A stretch of 64,000 bases of DNA from Spongilla lacustris (Eukaryota > Porifera > Demospongiae > Spongillida > Spongillidae): assembly GCA_949361645.1 (NCBI GenBank), contig OX442420.1, forward strand, positions 10,094,734 through 10,158,733. Reading direction: 5' to 3'. The notes under the pieces were generated by a model. That model saw nothing but the letters and a program-made list of their open reading frames with translations, was not told the DNA's origin and made no database searches. The position numbers and the translations under genes are program-made. Shown here piece after piece: positions 35,701 to 46,200 of the stretch; within the stretch, counting starts at the first letter, position 1, and every line of letters starts with the position of its first letter.

Positions 35701-38700
35701 CCATAGCCTGTGCCCCATGCTCCATAGCCTGTGCCCCATGCTCCATAGCCTGTGCCCCATGCCCCATAGCCTGTGCCCCATGCCCCATAGCCTGTGCCCC
35801 ATGCTCCATAGCCTGTGCCCCATGCTCCATAGCCTGTGCCCCATGCTCCATAGCCTGTGCCCCATGCTCCATAGCCTGTGCCCCATGCTCCATAGCCTGT
35901 GCCCCATGCTCCATAGCCTGTGCCCCATGCCCCATAGCCTGTGCCCCATGCTCCATAGCCTGTGCCCCATGCTCCATAGCCTGTGCCCCATGCTCCATAG
36001 CCTGTGCCCCATGCCCCATAGCCTGTGCCCCATGCTCCATAGCCTGTGCCCCATGCTCCATAGCCTGTGCCCCATGCTCCATAGCCTGTGCCCCATGCCC
36101 CATAGCCTGTGCCCCATGCTCCATAGCCTGTGCCCCATGCTCCATAGCCTGTGCCCCATGCTCCATAGCCTGTGCCCCATGCCCCATAGCCTGTGCCCCA
36201 TGCTCCATAGCCTGTGCCCCATGCTCCATAGCCTGTGCCCCATAGCCTGTGCCCCATGCCCCATAGCCTGTGCCCCATGCTCCATAGCCTGTGCCCCATG
36301 CCCCATAGCCTGTGCCCCATGCTCCATAGCCTGTGCCCCATGCTCCATAGCCTGTGCCCCATGCTCCATAGCCTGTGCCCCATGCTCCATAGCCTGTGCC
36401 CCATGCCCCATAGCCTGTGCCCCATGCTCCATAGCCTGTGCCCCATGCCCCATAGCCTGTGCCCCATGCTCCATAGCCTGTGCCCCATGCTCCATAGCCT
36501 GTGCCCCATGCTCCATAGCCTGTGCCCCATGCTCCATAGCCTGTGCCCCATGCCCCATATTATTCAGCGGCCATAGGGGTACAAGCCCACCCTACTTCCA
36601 TACACTTTTCATCGCTGGCTGGGTGCTTTCTGCGCTCAGTGGCTGAACCTGCCATACGGGGCACCCCTGCTTCCAAAAGGGATATAGCGGAGAGGTCAAA
36701 GGCAGCAGGCTTGCCACTGAGCCAGTTGTAGTTACACAGATCACATGACAGATCACATGCTACTATACCATACCATACATAAGTCACATGATAGATCACA
36801 TGCTATTATACCACATACCATACATAGGTCACATGCCATGCCATACAAAGGTCATATGACAGATCACATGCTATTATACCATACCTAGGTCACATGACAG
36901 AGCTATTATACCATACATAGGTCACATGACATGACTCCTTACACTCAAGCTGTATGGATTACAGCCTTCTCTGACTGGCCACTCCACCCCATTGCCTTTG
37001 GCTCTTCCTGATAAGTTGATCACCTAGAACAGCCAATCATATAAAAGATGACCACACCCACATGAGGTAACCACATGTATCGTTCTCTGATACCACCAGA
37101 TTTATACATGAAGTGGCAATTACATATTTGCTTTCCATTTGGAGCTCACCTGCTTAAAGTTTTCCCAATTGCCCAGGTTGTATGGGTAGACAAATGGCTC
37201 CACCTTAACCCCCTGTGCCTTGGCTCTCCTTCTCCTCTGCCTGGCCTGGGAGGAGGGGCAAGCATCGGGTCACATGGTCATGTCAAGATCACATGATCAC
37301 TATGGTTACATACAGATACAAAGGTATATATGATGAGATCACATGACTAGGTGCCAGGGTCACATGACTAAAACGATAGAAATCCCACATGCACACATAC
37401 CACAACCACATGATCATCTCTGCATGCATTTTGTAGATGAAACTACATTTTATACAGTCCCCAGACCTACATTACCTTATGGTTAGGTTATTGGGGTCAT
37501 ACAGAGAGGACCAATGGAAATATCACGGGTCACATGATGCTCACACACCCACCACAGGTCACATGATGCTCACACACCCACCACAGGTCACATGATGCTC
37601 ACACACCCACCACAGGTCACATGATGCTCACACACCCACCACAGGTCACATGATGCTCACACACCCACCACAGGTCACATGATGCTCACACACCCACCAC
37701 AGGTCACATGATGCTCACACACCCACCTTTGATATAATCCACTCTTCAATCTGTGTCTCATTCTTACATATACTGTATACCTGTGAGATAAGGGAGGCGT
37801 GGCTCAGTGATTAGACACATCACTATAGCAACCTCTAATTGCAAGCCAAACCCACAGCCACTCCCATCAGGGACCTCCCCCATCAGGCACCACCCCCATC
37901 AGGCTAATACCTGTGTAGCAAACAGAATGAACACTCCAATTGCTGCTCCCATGGCAACGGCAATCCCCATCATAGCCATGATGATCCATCCCATGTTGAT
38001 CGGAAAGTAAGGTCTGTAGTAGTTGAACTCCTGTGAGAGTGGGAGGGTGTGTTTCATGTGTTGCATGTGTGTGCATGTGTGTATGTGTGTGTGCATGTGT
38101 GTATGTGTGTGTGCATGTGTGTATGTGTGTGTGCATGTGTGTATGTGTGTGTGCATGTGTGTATGTGTGTGTGTGTGTGTGTGTAATATGTAGACTGTAA
38201 ATTTTGGAGCTTTACATTGAAATCCAAATACATAACTCAACCTGAACCCCCTCTCTCCCTTTAAGGAAGGCCCCACCCCTTGGCCCCTCCTCCCTTTAAG
38301 GAAGGCCCCACCCCCTTGACTTACATTGGTGACAACTCTGTACAGGAAGTTGGCATTGAGTATGGCACCGTGCAGACACCCCAGGGGAACATAGAAAGTG
38401 AACCTCAAGAAGGAGGCGTGGTTTTCATGTCCCACACAATTGTTGATCCAAGGGCAGTGATGGTCCATCTTCATACTGCAGCTGTATGGAGGTGTGGGGG
38501 GTGATTACCGGTGGGGCTGGGGACCACCAAGTGAGTAAATAAGGTGTGGCCATCTGCATTTGTGCTAATGTATAATGTGAACATGTTACCAGGCATGTCC
38601 AGGCATGTGTAGGCATGTCCAGGCATGTCCAGGCATGTCCAGGCATGTCCAGGCATGTGTAGGCATGTCCAGGCATGTGTAGGCATGTCCAGGCATGTGT

Positions 38701-40569
38701 AGGCATGTCCAGGCATGTCCAGGCATGTCCAGGCATGTCCAGGCATGTGTAGGCATGTCCAGGCATGTGTAGGCATGTCCAGGCATGTCCAGGCATGTCC
38801 AGGCATGTGTAGGCATGTCCAGGCATGTCCAGGCATGTGTAGGCATGTCCAGGATTGTCCAGGCATGTCCAGGCATGTGTAGGCATGTCCAGGCATGTCC
38901 AGGCATGTGTAAGCATGTCCAGGATTGTCCCTAGACATGCCTGGACATCCAGGCATGTGCAGGCATGTCCAGGCATGTGCAGGCATGTGTAGGTTCCTCT
39001 GTACCGAAATACACATTACATCACATGACAATCATACAATAATGACACCACTACCACTTTATGGGTCATGTACATGTACTATGGGACAACGCCAGGGAGG
39101 GGGAGGGGCTTAAAGACAATCTATATTTGCATTGTGAATTAAAAATTCCGTGCCTTATAGAATGTTACAACCTGTATGTAGAGGACATTGCAAGCTCTTA
39201 GGAAATCAAAATATTGAAAACTTGAAAGAAAAACACCCAGTGCCAGAGTTGGCAGATAATGCCTTTGAAGCCAATTATTGCCTGCACACATGTGATGTGT
39301 GCAGATGTGTGATGTGTGACCTCCACACTCACCGTTCACACTGGTGACAGTGGTGGGATCGGGGTGCCTTGTATCCATCACATATCTTGCAGTACTGAAG
39401 AAACTGTCCGTCATCTGGCTTGGCCTGGGGATGAAGCACTCAATAAAGAAGCACCCCATCTCACAGACATCATGTTGCTATAACAACACTGATATGACAT
39501 CATGTTGCTAATATGAAGCACATGTGGGACATGTACAATGTGGTATGTTGGTTGTGATACACACATCTACTATCTTCAAAAGTGACAATGGAAAGTGAAT
39601 CATCAGCAACCTTCAGTGTAACAAATGAAAAGTATAACTTCTACATACACAGCACACACACAAATACACATACCACATACACATATACAGCACACACACA
39701 CCACATAAACCACACATACACCCCACACACCACACACCACACACACACACCACACACACCACATACACCACACACACATACACACCACACACATGCTTCC
39801 ATACATGCAAGGCTCATGGTGGGAGTATGTGGCATATATGCCAACCAGGGCCAGTGAGAGCCATAGTGAGGCCTGGGGTAACAACATCGGCCAAATATGA
39901 GCGGGAAGGTGGGGGGGGGGGGGGGGGGGGGGGTCCCCCTTGACATTGGCCAAAAACAAGTTTTATACATCCCTAGTACGTTTAAACTGCATGCTACATG
40001 TATGTACTGTTTAGCCATAATACAATACAATTTTGGACCGCGGGACCCCTATTATACCTTGGGGCCCGGGGTAAGTAACCCCGCTTACCTCCCCCCCCCC
40101 CCCCCCCCCTCTCTCTCTCTCACCGGCCCTGATGCCAACTACCCACTCCCTCCTTCCCCCACGAATTTTAACCCCCTTTTCGCTATTCGTAGCTCGAAAG
40201 TGCACTCCCACTTCTTTTAACCTTTGCCAGAAACAAATTGTCTGTATATCATCTCCGCCTCTGCGTAGAGATATTTAATGCCCACCCAACACTCGACAGG
40301 GGCGGGGATTAGCAACTAACCGGTTTCCATCCGCGGGGAAGGTACCCGGGTCCGTGGAGGGCTTGGTAGAAGTTCTTGAGGATCAAGAAGAGCCAGGTGT
40401 ACATTACGATGAAGTTGGGCCATCGGAAGAACGTCACGCGATTTTTGGGTCGGTTCCACAGCTGGATAGCACTGTAGGTGCCCGAGATTGTAACTATGGT
40501 GATGATGGTGAGAGCGATCAGCGGGCCCCAGTGCAGCACACGGCGCAGACGAACAAACACCTCGCCCAT
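29722..40569 (-). CDS. ZDHHC6: Palmitoyltransferase ZDHHC6-like
   Basis: Ten minus-strand exons, all in phase: 40569-40321, 39424-39333, 38481-38325, 38030-37911, 37780-37727, 37245-37150, 37023-36943, 31637-31495, 30814-30780, 30056-29722. Total 453 aa (human about 413). An integral ER enzyme that attaches palmitate to protein cysteines. Four membrane segments are visible (PLIALTIITIVTI, IVMYTWLFLIL, FYVPLGCLHGAIL, GWIIMAMMGIAVAM). The zinc-binding CRD reads YCKICDGYKAPRSHHCHQC, followed by catalytic DHHC (Asp120-Cys123). The distal part has FVYPYNLGNWENFKQ and the SH3-like region typical of ZDHHC6 (RSYNGAWCP, YWVYGD, STRGWIPRHCV). About 16 residues between exons 7 and 8 seem missing relative to human, so a microexon may be unseen. 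The C-terminus KTKEE fits a KxKxx ER-retrieval signal. Confidence 0.93.
29868..29975 (-). repeat. Coding minisatellite EGHQSCD in ZDHHC6-like exon 10
   Basis: About five 21-bp units (catcacatgactggtgaccct on +) encode (D)EGHQSCD repeats in frame near the C-terminus, followed by Lys-rich GKKA repeats. Not part of the conserved enzyme. Confidence 0.9.
30163..30738 (+). repeat. 22-bp minisatellite in ZDHHC6-like intron 9
   Basis: About 26 copies of ggggaacatgatggggtcta plus ca, with a few point changes, preceded by a pure G run. It ends about 40 bp before exon 9. Confidence 0.97.
30993..31371. mobile_element. Probable MITE with GGGCGCCCCCAG termini (intron 8)
   Basis: Ends GGGCGCCCCCAG and CTGGGGACGCCC are inverted repeats. 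The interior holds four diverged ~50-bp units (gctgtccgcttttggccgat) and two pure G runs. No clear target duplication. Confidence 0.55.
31757..32340 (+). repeat. 24-bp minisatellite in ZDHHC6-like intron 7
   Basis: About 24 copies of ggaggtactgatgtatggga plus atat. Long ORFs across it exist only because the unit is a multiple of three. Confidence 0.97.
32655..32955 (+). repeat. 18-bp minisatellite in ZDHHC6-like intron 7
   Basis: About 17 copies of aactagcaatgcttactg, very homogeneous. A single related copy (attgctagttcagtaaacat, inverted) occurs at about 32451-32470. Confidence 0.97.
33142..33890 (+). repeat. 24-bp G-rich minisatellite in ZDHHC6-like intron 7
   Basis: About 31 copies of ctggcaggggaggtgggggg plus caca, with G/A variants at one position. 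G-rich on the + strand and C-rich on the transcribed strand's RNA-like copy. Several frames stay open by chance. Confidence 0.97.
34353..36740 (-). pseudogene. Retroelement-derived coding fragment split by a minisatellite
   Basis: Minus-strand sequence at 36740-36563 reads WLSGKPAAFDLSAISLLEAG, then DEKCMEVGWACTPMAAE, a stop, and YGAWG. After the minisatellite, 34500-34353 continues in one frame as KIQPRSEVVANLYGHLNLSP and VRTNTRALLMR. Together these resemble a domain I recall downstream of reverse transcriptase in retroelement-like proteins predicted from sponges and cnidarians (GKPAAFD...ESYGAWG...ELYGRLN). A related relic lies at 61.3-61.7 kb (+). The piece is inside ZDHHC6-like intron 7, same strand. 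Not functional. Confidence 0.6.
34489..36558 (-). repeat. 21-bp minisatellite encoding YGAWGTG, about 98 units
   Basis: About 2070 bp of 21-bp units (minus strand cacaggctatggagcatggg plus g), with ggg/gag variants and some 14-bp short units. Read in the frame of the flanking retroelement relic it gives repeated YGAWGTG. Confidence 0.97.
37528..37727 (+). repeat. 29-bp minisatellite containing the exon 5 splice donor
   Basis: About seven copies of ggtcacatgatgctcacaca plus cccaccaca. The last unit runs into the 5' splice site of ZDHHC6-like exon 5 (minus strand AAAG/GTGGGTGTGTGAGC), so every unit carries a copy of that donor. Confidence 0.95.
38046..38185 (+). repeat. 18-bp GT-rich minisatellite (intron 3)
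   Basis: Copies of tgtgtgcatgtgtgtatg ending in pure GT, directly next to the acceptor of exon 4. Confidence 0.95.
38584..38998 (+). repeat. 10-bp minisatellite (intron 2)
   Basis: About 40 copies of aggcatgtcc with aggcatgtgt variants interspersed in higher-order patterns. Confidence 0.97.
39645..39795 (+). repeat. CA-rich simple repeat (intron 1)
   Basis: Interrupted (CA)n with cacacacc and acata units. Confidence 0.9.
39846..40131. mobile_element. hAT-type MITE in ZDHHC6-like intron 1
   Basis: Ends CAGGGCCAGTGAGAG and CTCTCACCGGCCCTG are inverted repeats. A perfect 8-bp duplication ATGCCAAC lies at 39838-39845 and 40132-40139. The interior has a 22-G run and a long C run. Confidence 0.9.
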
Positions 40570-40637
40570 CTAGTCTGCTCGTCCCCAGACTATTAAGATT
40601 TGGGTAACGTACAATTAAGTGCACCAGAGCGGCTAAT

Positions 40638-40726
40638 CATTCACGCGCACGGTATATTTGTGTGGGCGTTATTTGTTTCCCGCGAATAGGAAACGAATAA
40701 CGCCCACAATATACCATGCGCATGAA
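40638..40726. repeat. 89-bp foldback upstream of the ZDHHC6-like start
   Basis: The arms ggtatatttgtgtgggcgtt (40650-40669) and aacgcccacaatatacc (40698-40714) lie in a longer near-perfect hairpin with loop cgcgaata. It lies 70-155 bp upstream of the ATG, within the likely promoter. Confidence 0.75.
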
Positions 40727-41198
40727 TAATAATTACATGTAATGTATCTCACAGATGTTTGCGGCTGGACAGTAGGTTGGATAATTAAGCGATACCGTAA
40801 TTTAGTATTAGCCACCAAAAAAAATTCTAGCCGCATCTCATTATACGATATCTGTTTTTGCGAGCCTATATCATACTCGTCTTATGACATTCCGAGAAGA
40901 GAAAATGCTCATGAAAACACTCTACCACAGCTATACGTAAGCCATAATTGCCCAAGCACTACATTTATTATGAGTGGTTCTGCGCAGCCCGTTTTTACAT
41001 CAATGCAACTTTGGCGGGAAAAGACGGGGTGTACTTGAGCGGTCTTTGTGGACGAACCAACCGGTAGAAATCTGTAAGCGAGTAATATAATGATCAGCAC
41101 ACATAGGAGAGTATATACATATCGCTCATATATAGCCGCCTTTTTTTTTAACTTCAGAATAAGGCAGGAGTTTTTATGAATAATTTCAGTATTTAAGA

Positions 41199-42540
41199 AT
41201 GGAGATACACGCAAAGAAAGTCGAAGAGCGATGCAGAATGTGTGGCCGCTTCTTAGTGGAGGATAAAGCCAAAAAGAAGAGGAAAACATATAACTGCATA
41301 CAGTTTGCAGAGGATTTGCACTCCAAATTCCTTATCAACACCTCCCTGGACATGCACCCACCCACCCACCATCCTTTGTGTGATACCACAAACATGGGCC
41401 CAACAGTATTCCTTTTGAGTGGAAGGCCCACACAGAAGTTGACTGCATGGTGATATTATATTTTTATATGCTGCATGTACATGTGTATGTGATAGTACTC
41501 AGATATGTCATCCTAAACCACCACATGCAGGCTGTCCAGCCCACAATAGTGCAGCTCAGATTTACGCGGAATAGTCCCTGCCATGCAGACAGGCTTCTCA
41601 GCACAAGACCATATACTTGCCAGTACCAACAATCCAGACGTACTGGACCAACTTCAGTGTCCCTTGTGCCTGACAATTGTGCACCACTGAACCATTGGAG
41701 CTACCATGTAGCAGTGGTGTATCCAGGATTTCAGTGAGGGGGGTGCTTAAAGTGAGGCCCGATATGAAAAGTGGGGAAGGGGGGGTGCAGTTCGCTTCAG
41801 GTCCGATACGAAAAGTGGGGGGGGGTGTGCAGTTCGCTTCAGGTCCGATACGAAAAGTGGGGGGGGGGGGGTGCAGTTTGCTTCAAGTCCGATACGAAAA
41901 GTGGGGGCCTTTGTTTGGCGCACAGCAAATACGTTATCGTTAATAATTAATGGTTACAATTTTGGCCGAGGGAGGTGCTCAAGCACCCGGAGCACCCTCT
42001 CTGGATACGCCACTGATGTGGGGCACTGGCTGCATCGACATATCATACACAGGTTCATGGCTTCCAACTGCAGTAAGATCAAGTGTCCATGCTGCATCAT
42101 GGACACTCCTTTGGCTCCTTCACCGCTGAAGCCCACACCACCATTCATTCAGACCTTGCTAGTGGTACATTGCCAGCAAACATGTGGAAAGTAAATACGG
42201 GCTGGTGAGTACAGCACTCACAAGTGTGCAGAAGAACCTGGACCTTCAGATGCTGATGTGCAGACAGCATGTCACACAGTCACTGGCTTCCACCAGTTCT
42301 CAACCGATCGTCTGAGGGAGAAAGGAGCAGAGTCCATCCATACCAAGTTGACTTCTTGCAACGTACGTACCATTCGGTACATGACCCAGTTAGAAGACTG
42401 TCCTTGATTATGAAGGAGCACCTGCTTCCTATAGATCCACAAAACGTGGCAGCGATCCCTCCTCCTGATACGTATACCGTTAAATTCACGATATTTCAGC
42501 AATACGCATCTCTAGCCCAAAAAAAGGCGGCTATAAGCAG
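41199..42540 (+). pseudogene. Decayed RAG1 N-terminal-like (NRAG/RING) gene
   Basis: The ORF at 41199-41453 (MEIHAKKVEERCRMCGRFLV, later FAEDLHSKFLINTSLDMHP) matches the first zinc-binding motif of RAG1 N-terminal-like proteins: C-x2-C, then a short hydrophobic segment and a His-Pro. Downstream a RING-like pattern appears in shifted frames: LQCPLCLTIV (about 41656), PLELPC, then after a MITE HWLHRHIIHRFMASNCSKIK and CPCC, then a zinc-finger-like HCQQTCGK. Stops, frame changes and the MITE show it is broken. In the family, this region precedes transposase or unknown domains in animal genomes. No RAG1 catalytic core is seen here. It could also be an unrelated RING gene. Confidence 0.5.
41712..42015. 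mobile_element. MITE with CAGTGGTGTATCCAG termini
   Basis: Inverted ends CAGTGGTGTATCCAG and CTGGATACGCCACTG. Inside are three ~50-bp repeats (gtgcagttcgcttcaggtcc, gatacgaaaagtgggg). The flanks atgtag/atgtgg give only an imperfect 6-bp duplication. It interrupts the RING-like part of the NRAG relic. Confidence 0.8.
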
Positions 42541-42544
42541 ATAA

Positions 42545-43068
42545 TGGAATCAGTTAGTACCTTCTGTTATCTCTAAGATTTACTTGAATCAAACCTTTTT
42601 ACCGGTCGGGAGCGTGGAAAACTTACTTCAAAGTGGAGAGGTACGTCGAGGGTTACCCGCTTTCACGAGCCATAACTTGCCGTAGCGTCAAAACTGTTAC
42701 ACGAGAAACGCAGTATTTGTAGAAAGATGATGCTTCTTTTGTTTCGAGGTTTTAAATGACGCTGGTATAATTCCTGTTTTTGTACAGGAGGCTCACGTTT
42801 CTTGGCTCTGGTTGTCTAGGACGTTGCTAAGGGAATACGTAATCATTTCAATATTTCGGGTTATAAACCTTCTGTCCACAAAATATATGGCCGCAAACAC
42901 CTGTGATCTGATATCATTGTTGTAATACAAGATGTGGCTCGTGTGAGATTCACGCAACGCAGCCAGTAGTACATGTAGTACGTGTCCTTTTACCCCTTTA
43001 GTTTCACTACACTACTTCTAATTGTAGCTGGTGTACAGGCTTAGCTTGTCTTCCAAAATATCTTTAGG
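42545..43068. other. Intergenic, nothing recognised
   Basis: About 520 bp between the NRAG relic and the retrotransposon, with no supportable feature. Confidence 0.35.
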
Positions 43069-43074
43069 CTACAG

Positions 43075-43194
43075 TGTTACGGTGATAGGACCAACCAAGA
43101 ACCCGATGCAGACAGATGTCCTCGAGCACGCCAATGTCAATGCAATGTACAACAACTCCAATGTACGCACACCCCCTCGTGCCCACACCCAACA
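43075..43194 (-). repeat. 3' LTR (120 bp)
   Basis: Reads TGTTGGG...GTAACA on the minus strand, with TG/CA ends. Unusually short for a Ty3-type element. Confidence 0.95.
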
Positions 43195-43236
43195 TCCCCC
43201 CTAAACAACAATTGCTACACACACAACACCGTTTGT

Positions 43237-46200
43237 TCAGATCTTAACATAATCTCGATACTTGGCAGGAACTCTGGAGGCTCTTCCACTTCTGGTCTTG
43301 TAGACAGAGCTGCCTTCATCATCTGCCCTTAACACTGGCACAGGGTTTGCTTTAGGTTCTCCGGGCTGCTCAGCATCGATACTTGGCTCAACTGTATCTT
43401 CCTCTGCATCCAGGGAGCTATCTACACCTAATTGCTCGGTGGTCTCATCTAAAGTTTGCTCCGTCTGGTCTGCCCCCATCTCTTTCATCGTTTCACCACC
43501 TATAGCTTCCTCCTTGTCGACTGACTCCCCCTCCCTAGGTGGGTTCTCGGACTGTTTGAGGAATCGACGGTTTCTGCGAACCAGCTGGCCCTCTATGTCA
43601 ACAATGTATGACCGGTCTGACACTTGACCAACACATGTTCCCCTCTTCCACTTGGTCTTGAACGCACGCATATCCTGCGCTAGTATAGGCTTCCCTGTCT
43701 CTAACGGTGGCAGTACTCTTCTTTTTGCATCTCCACTGGACTGCAGCATTTTGTGTTGCTTCTGCTCCTTCTTCTCTAACACGTGTGTTTGTACTTCAGG
43801 GTGCAACTTACTGCTCGCAATTGGAACCGCCCCTCTTGTTCTTCTTGACAACAATCTCTGTGCTGGACTGGAACCCATACCTATTGTGGGCGTGTTCCTC
43901 CACTCAAGCAGGGCCAGGTATGGGTCTGTGCTTCTCTTCATAAGCCGTTTAGCAATCTTCACGGCCGATTCAGCCTTGCCATTTGACTGGCTGTTGTATG
44001 GGGACGACAGGGTATGTTGAAACCCCCAGTTCTTGGAAAACCTTGCAAACTCCCAGGCCGTGAACTGTGAGCCTCCATCTGTGTGCACCCACACTGGTAT
44101 GCCATGACGGGCAAATTGTTGTTTGCATGCTTGGACTACTGCTGAGGCTGTCACCTCCAATAGCTCAGTTATCTCAAAAAAATCTGTGAGGTAGTCCACT
44201 ATAATCAGGAAATCTTTGCCTCGGCAACGAAACAAGTCCATTCCCACTTTTTCCCACAGCTTTCCCATTATCTGATGAGCCCGGCACTCCTCCTTTGGTA
44301 GTGCTGGGGCATTTTCCTCACAGACTGAACAACTTCTCACTGCCTTCTCAATGTCTTTCTTCATTCCTGGCCAGTACACTACATCTTGAGCTCGCCTTAA
44401 GGTGGACTGAATTCCCTGATGACTGGAGTGCAGCCTTAGCACAATATCAGGTCTCGCCTCCACCGGTACTACCACTTGCCCTCCTTTGTAGACAACACCC
44501 TCCTGGACCGTCATGGTTTCTCTGAAGTTCCAATAGCTCCGAACTGCTTCCGGAATATGGTCTATTTTCTGAGGCCACCCTTGTTTAATGATCTTGATCA
44601 GCATGGCATATTCAGTATCACGTGCTGCTGCACACTTGATGGCTGCTATTCTTTGGTCACTGATTGGAAGAAATTCATGTTCCTTAATCATCTGAAGTTG
44701 GAACACCACCTCTTCCTCAAATGCACTCATCACTGTTGGTCCCGCTGGGGCTCTAGACAGAGTGTCTGCTAACACTTGCTGCTCTCCTGGTCTGAACACA
44801 ACTTCCAGTGAATACCGTTGTAGTAGCAGCAGCATCCTTTGCAGACGCCGTGGTGCGGACAGAATTGGCTTCCGAACAATGATTTCCAGAGGTTTGTGAT
44901 CCGTTTCGATGCGAACCTTCTTACCAAAGATGTATTGGTGGAATTTCTGACAGGCAAACACTATTGCCAGGCACTCTAGTTCTATTGCAACATAGTTCTT
45001 TTCACTTTTGGACAGAGAGCGGGATACTGATGCTACTGGTTGCCCCTCTTGCATAAGTACGGCCCCGAGTCCCACTGTACTTGCATCGCACTGTATAACG
45101 ACCGGCTTCCTCACGTCGTAAAATGCCAGACGCTGTTGGTCACTTATCAATTCTTTTAACTTCTCAAATGCTGATTTCTCTTCGACTCCCCACCCAAATG
45201 TTGCATCTGCTTCTGTGAGTCTCCTTAGAGGTTCACTCACTTCAGATAGCCTGGGAACATATCGGGACAGATAGTTGCACATTCCGAGGAACCTTCGTAC
45301 GTCTGACACACACGCTGGCTCAGGCATCTCCTGTATTGCAGTCACTTTTGCTGGATCTGGTCTGATGCCACTGGCCGATATGATGTGCCCGATGTATAGC
45401 ACTTCCGACAAATGCAGACGCAGCTTTTCCTTGTTTAACTTAAGGTTACATTCTCTGGCTCTGTGCAGTAACTTCAATAAACTGTCATCATGATTCGCTC
45501 TCGCCTCTTCCATAGTGCCCCCAACACCAAACACCAAAACATCATCAGCCACTACTGCCACTCCAGAAAGTCCATGTAGAGCCCCTTGGAGCCGTCTTTG
45601 GAACTCTTCTGGAGCCGACGAAATCCCAAAAGGCATACGTAGCCATCGGAACCGTCCACTTGGGCCCCAGAAAGTTGTCAGATAACTGCTCCTGTCTGTC
45701 AACTTCACCTGAAGGAACCCGTCCTTGGCGTCCAGTAGACTAAAAATTTTGGCTCCTTTCAGCTTGGGCAGGACATCATCGATGGTAGGCATATAGAAGT
45801 GGTTTCTTCTAATGGCCTTGTTAAGATCCCTGGGGTCCAAACATATTCTCACTTGCTTCTTATCCGGCTTCCAAACAGCTGTAATATTGCTCACCCACTC
45901 AGTAGGCACATCCACGGGGGCAATCACCCCTAACTCCACTAACTGTGTCAGCTTGTTCTCCACTGCTTCTTTCATCGTATGAGGAATCTTCCGCGGCCTG
46001 TTCTGGACAGCAGGTACCATCTCGTCAATTTCAATATCATACTCCCCAGGAAGGGACCCAAGGCCCCCAAAAACATCATCGAATTCCTCTAACACCTGCA
46101 CCCTGGTGATTTTCTTCCGTTCCTGGATGGCATATACAGTTCCTACTTTGTAACTGAGAAGATTTAGGGTGAGACATGTATCCAATGACAAAAGTGAATG

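Noticed and set aside
34353..36646. Very long ORFs on both strands (up to 732 aa) with MGHRLWS, EHGAQA or CPMLHSL repeats
   Set aside because: They are translations of a 21-bp minisatellite. A stop-free unit that is a multiple of three opens several frames at once.
36560..36799. First considered as a ZDHHC6-like exon because it lies between exons 7 and 8 on the same strand
   Set aside because: The translation matches a retroelement-type domain, not the palmitoyltransferase. Exon 8 was found at 31495-31637 with correct phase.
38425..39031. CLDMPGHAWT repeat ORFs (minus)
   Set aside because: A 10-bp minisatellite in ZDHHC6-like intron 2, open in all three minus frames because 10-bp units cycle through them without stops.
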